A stretch of 64,000 nt of DNA from an uncultured Aquimarina sp. (GTDB taxonomy: Bacteria; Bacteroidota; Bacteroidia; Flavobacteriales; Flavobacteriaceae), in assembly GCA_947498935.1 (NCBI GenBank), contig CANMMM010000002.1, forward strand, positions 238,686-302,685, written 5' to 3'. This document shows positions 62,774-64,000 of this stretch, in pieces. The position numbers and the translations under genes were made by a program. The notes beneath the pieces are model-generated. The model searched no databases. It saw only the letters and a program-made list of their open reading frames with translations, and was not told the origin of the DNA. The first letter of the stretch is position 1, and each line of letters begins with the position of its first letter.

Positions 62774-63872
62774 CACTGAAATGCACATTAGTACTTTTGT
62801 AATTCTCGTACTTCAATCTTTAGTTCTTTTCTCTCTATTATTGTTTTTTCTGTCTCGTCCTAGGGATAATTCAAGATTGAGATTTCTAATTCTAACCATC
62901 ACTTATATTTTATATAACTTTTTTTCAGGAGTTTTTCCCGACGATAGATTTTCTATAAGCATTTATATTCAAAATATTATTGCTTATTTGGTAGGAATAA
63001 TTGTTGCAGTTTACTTTATTTATTACATCTACAAAGAATTTTATATATATCCATTTAAACAATTTAGCGTTAAAACCCTCTTTATAGTTTTAACAGTTTC
63101 TTTTATTTCTTTTTTTGCAATCCCATACTATTTCACTGAAAATTTATCCCTTTCAAGAAAACTTTTTATAATTACCCCTCTTTTCATTTCATTTACTTTT
63201 TTTTATCAAGTCGGTAAAGAATTATTAGGACTCTATAAAACTTCTTCCCCTAAGAATAGTGAAGACCGTTATTATAAAACGAGAATTCTAGCTGGTTATT
63301 TAGGATTATTTTCTCTGTCCCTGATGCCCTTGATTGTGGCAATAGGAGATTATCAAAGTGTGGAACAGCCAGTAGTCAATTCAGGGTATATTATCATGAC
63401 AATAATTTACATAATCGATTTAATTCATAAATCAAAACTAGAAAGTGCTATTCTATATGAATTACATAAAGATTTAAAGAATAAAAAGAATCTCACAATT
63501 CCTGATGATACAACTAAAAAAATACTTGAAGAACTTAATAATTTTGAAAGAAAAAAATTATTCTTACAAAAAGATATAGACATTAAAAGCTTATCAAAAA
63601 AAATTAATACAAATACTAAGTATTTGTCAAAAACAATAAATGATCATAAAAACCTGAATTTTAATGCTTACATCAATGAATTAAGGATTGAACACACCAT
63701 TAAAATACTCCATGAAAAACCTAAATTAAGAAATTACACTATTACGCACCTAGCTAAAGAGGTTGGTTTTAACAATGCAGAGGCTTTTTCCCGTGCTTTC
63801 CGAAATACAACCGGAAAGAAGCCTTCTATTTATATCAAAGACTTATCTAATGAAAACTCAATGCTAAAATAA
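62766..63872 (+). CDS. Membrane-anchored AraC-family transcriptional regulator
   Basis: 368 residues. The first 220 or so form six to seven hydrophobic helices (for example FVILVLQSLVLFSLLLFFL and IYIQNIIAYLVGIIVAVYFIYY). A charged linker then leads to an AraC-type double helix-turn-helix near residues 255-365: DIKSLSKKINTNTKYLSKTIN and ITHLAKEVGFNNAEAFSRAFRNTTGKKP. The combination suggests a regulator that senses a signal in the membrane. It overlaps the GNAT gene, so the pair is one unit and may be its own target. A second in-frame ATG lies five codons on. Confidence 0.88.
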   Translation: MFNTEMHISTFVILVLQSLVLFSLLLFFLSRPRDNSRLRFLILTITYILYNFFSGVFPDDRFSISIYIQNIIAYLVGIIVAVYFIYYIYKEFYIYPFKQFSVKTLFIVLTVSFISFFAIPYYFTENLSLSRKLFIITPLFISFTFFYQVGKELLGLYKTSSPKNSEDRYYKTRILAGYLGLFSLSLMPLIVAIGDYQSVEQPVVNSGYIIMTIIYIIDLIHKSKLESAILYELHKDLKNKKNLTIPDDTTKKILEELNNFERKKLFLQKDIDIKSLSKKINTNTKYLSKTINDHKNLNFNAYINELRIEHTIKILHEKPKLRNYTITHLAKEVGFNNAEAFSRAFRNTTGKKPSIYIKDLSNENSMLK

Positions 63873-63926
63873 AAGCGTTTAGAGCGCAATTTAGAGGTGT
63901 AAAATCTATTCCTTTTTTCCTATTTA

Positions 63927-64000
63927 GGGTCTGCTGAGAAACTCGGCCTTCATTGATTTTCAAATTGATGATCAAATTGTTTTGGTTTTCTTTTTGAATA
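63927..64000 (-). mobile_element. Probable insertion-sequence edge with transposase C-terminus
   Basis: GGGTCTGCTGAGAAACTCGGCC at 63927 looks like a terminal inverted repeat. A minus-strand frame enters from the window edge and ends at 63950 (SKRKPKQFDHQFENQ), about 24 bases inside the putative end. Such spacing is usual between a transposase stop and the element's end. The other end and most of the gene are outside the window, so family cannot be assigned. Confidence 0.4.

Overview
The window reads as a chromosome segment of a marine-type Flavobacteriaceae (Bacteroidota). Supporting signs are the type IX secretion/gliding genes porV, porU and gldJ, T9SS C-terminal sorting sequences, an UpxY-type NusG paralogue, low GC and very AT-rich intergenic DNA. 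I cannot name the genus from sequence alone. The left third (1-23100) is core and housekeeping. It holds a tight sprT-like/manC/DUF389 run, an SDR, an M28 peptidase lipoprotein, a NudK-like Nudix hydrolase, pdhA-pdhC, cdd, porV-porU divergent from gldJ-murF, an orphan UpxY-family antiterminator and a membrane-anchored TAP-type hydrolase.

The centre (23484-58147) is a long minus-strand biosynthetic locus. In transcription order it encodes a trimodular NRPS (2911 aa), an outer-membrane TonB-type receptor, a bimodular NRPS, a one-module NRPS ending in an extra condensation domain, a free carrier protein, an ArsM-like methyltransferase, an ArsL-like radical SAM enzyme, an ArsN1/PAT-like acetyltransferase, a flavoprotein, a cyclic-peptide ABC exporter, a second one-module NRPS ending in a condensation domain, and an Sfp-type phosphopantetheinyl transferase. 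Hand-read adenylation codes suggest Ala-Orn-Gly / Leu-Ala / Val / Gly. There is no thioesterase and no epimerisation domain.

The most interesting feature is the pairing of this NRPS with arsenic-type chemistry. The methyltransferase keeps the cysteine pattern of arsenite methyltransferases. The radical SAM protein ends in RCCIKG, close to the RCCLKC tail I associate with the arsinothricin enzyme ArsL. The GNAT belongs to the arsinothricin/phosphinothricin acetyltransferase type. In addition, the terminal condensation domain of the Val-module NRPS has a Ser/Thr/Cys-rich insert, three 25-residue repeats with 12 cysteines in 91 residues, placed between its two lobes. I propose a metalloid-containing (probably organoarsenical) nonribosomal peptide pathway. 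This is an inference, not a demonstrated product.

Intergenic DNA is rich in dispersed repeats. Family 2 (about 90 bp, GGGCGTT...CCCTAACGC) has eight copies, four of them in gaps inside the NRPS locus and one just upstream of it. Family 1 (about 100-160 bp, GAAGTGGTTTA...TAAACCACTTC ends) has several complete and broken copies. A short third family has three copies. A cloverleaf-like structure lies between two NRPS genes, and its wobble pairs point to the plus strand. The right end (59511-64000) has a large 2OG-Fe(II) oxygenase protein, a GNAT overlapping a membrane-bound AraC-type regulator, and a probable insertion-sequence edge.
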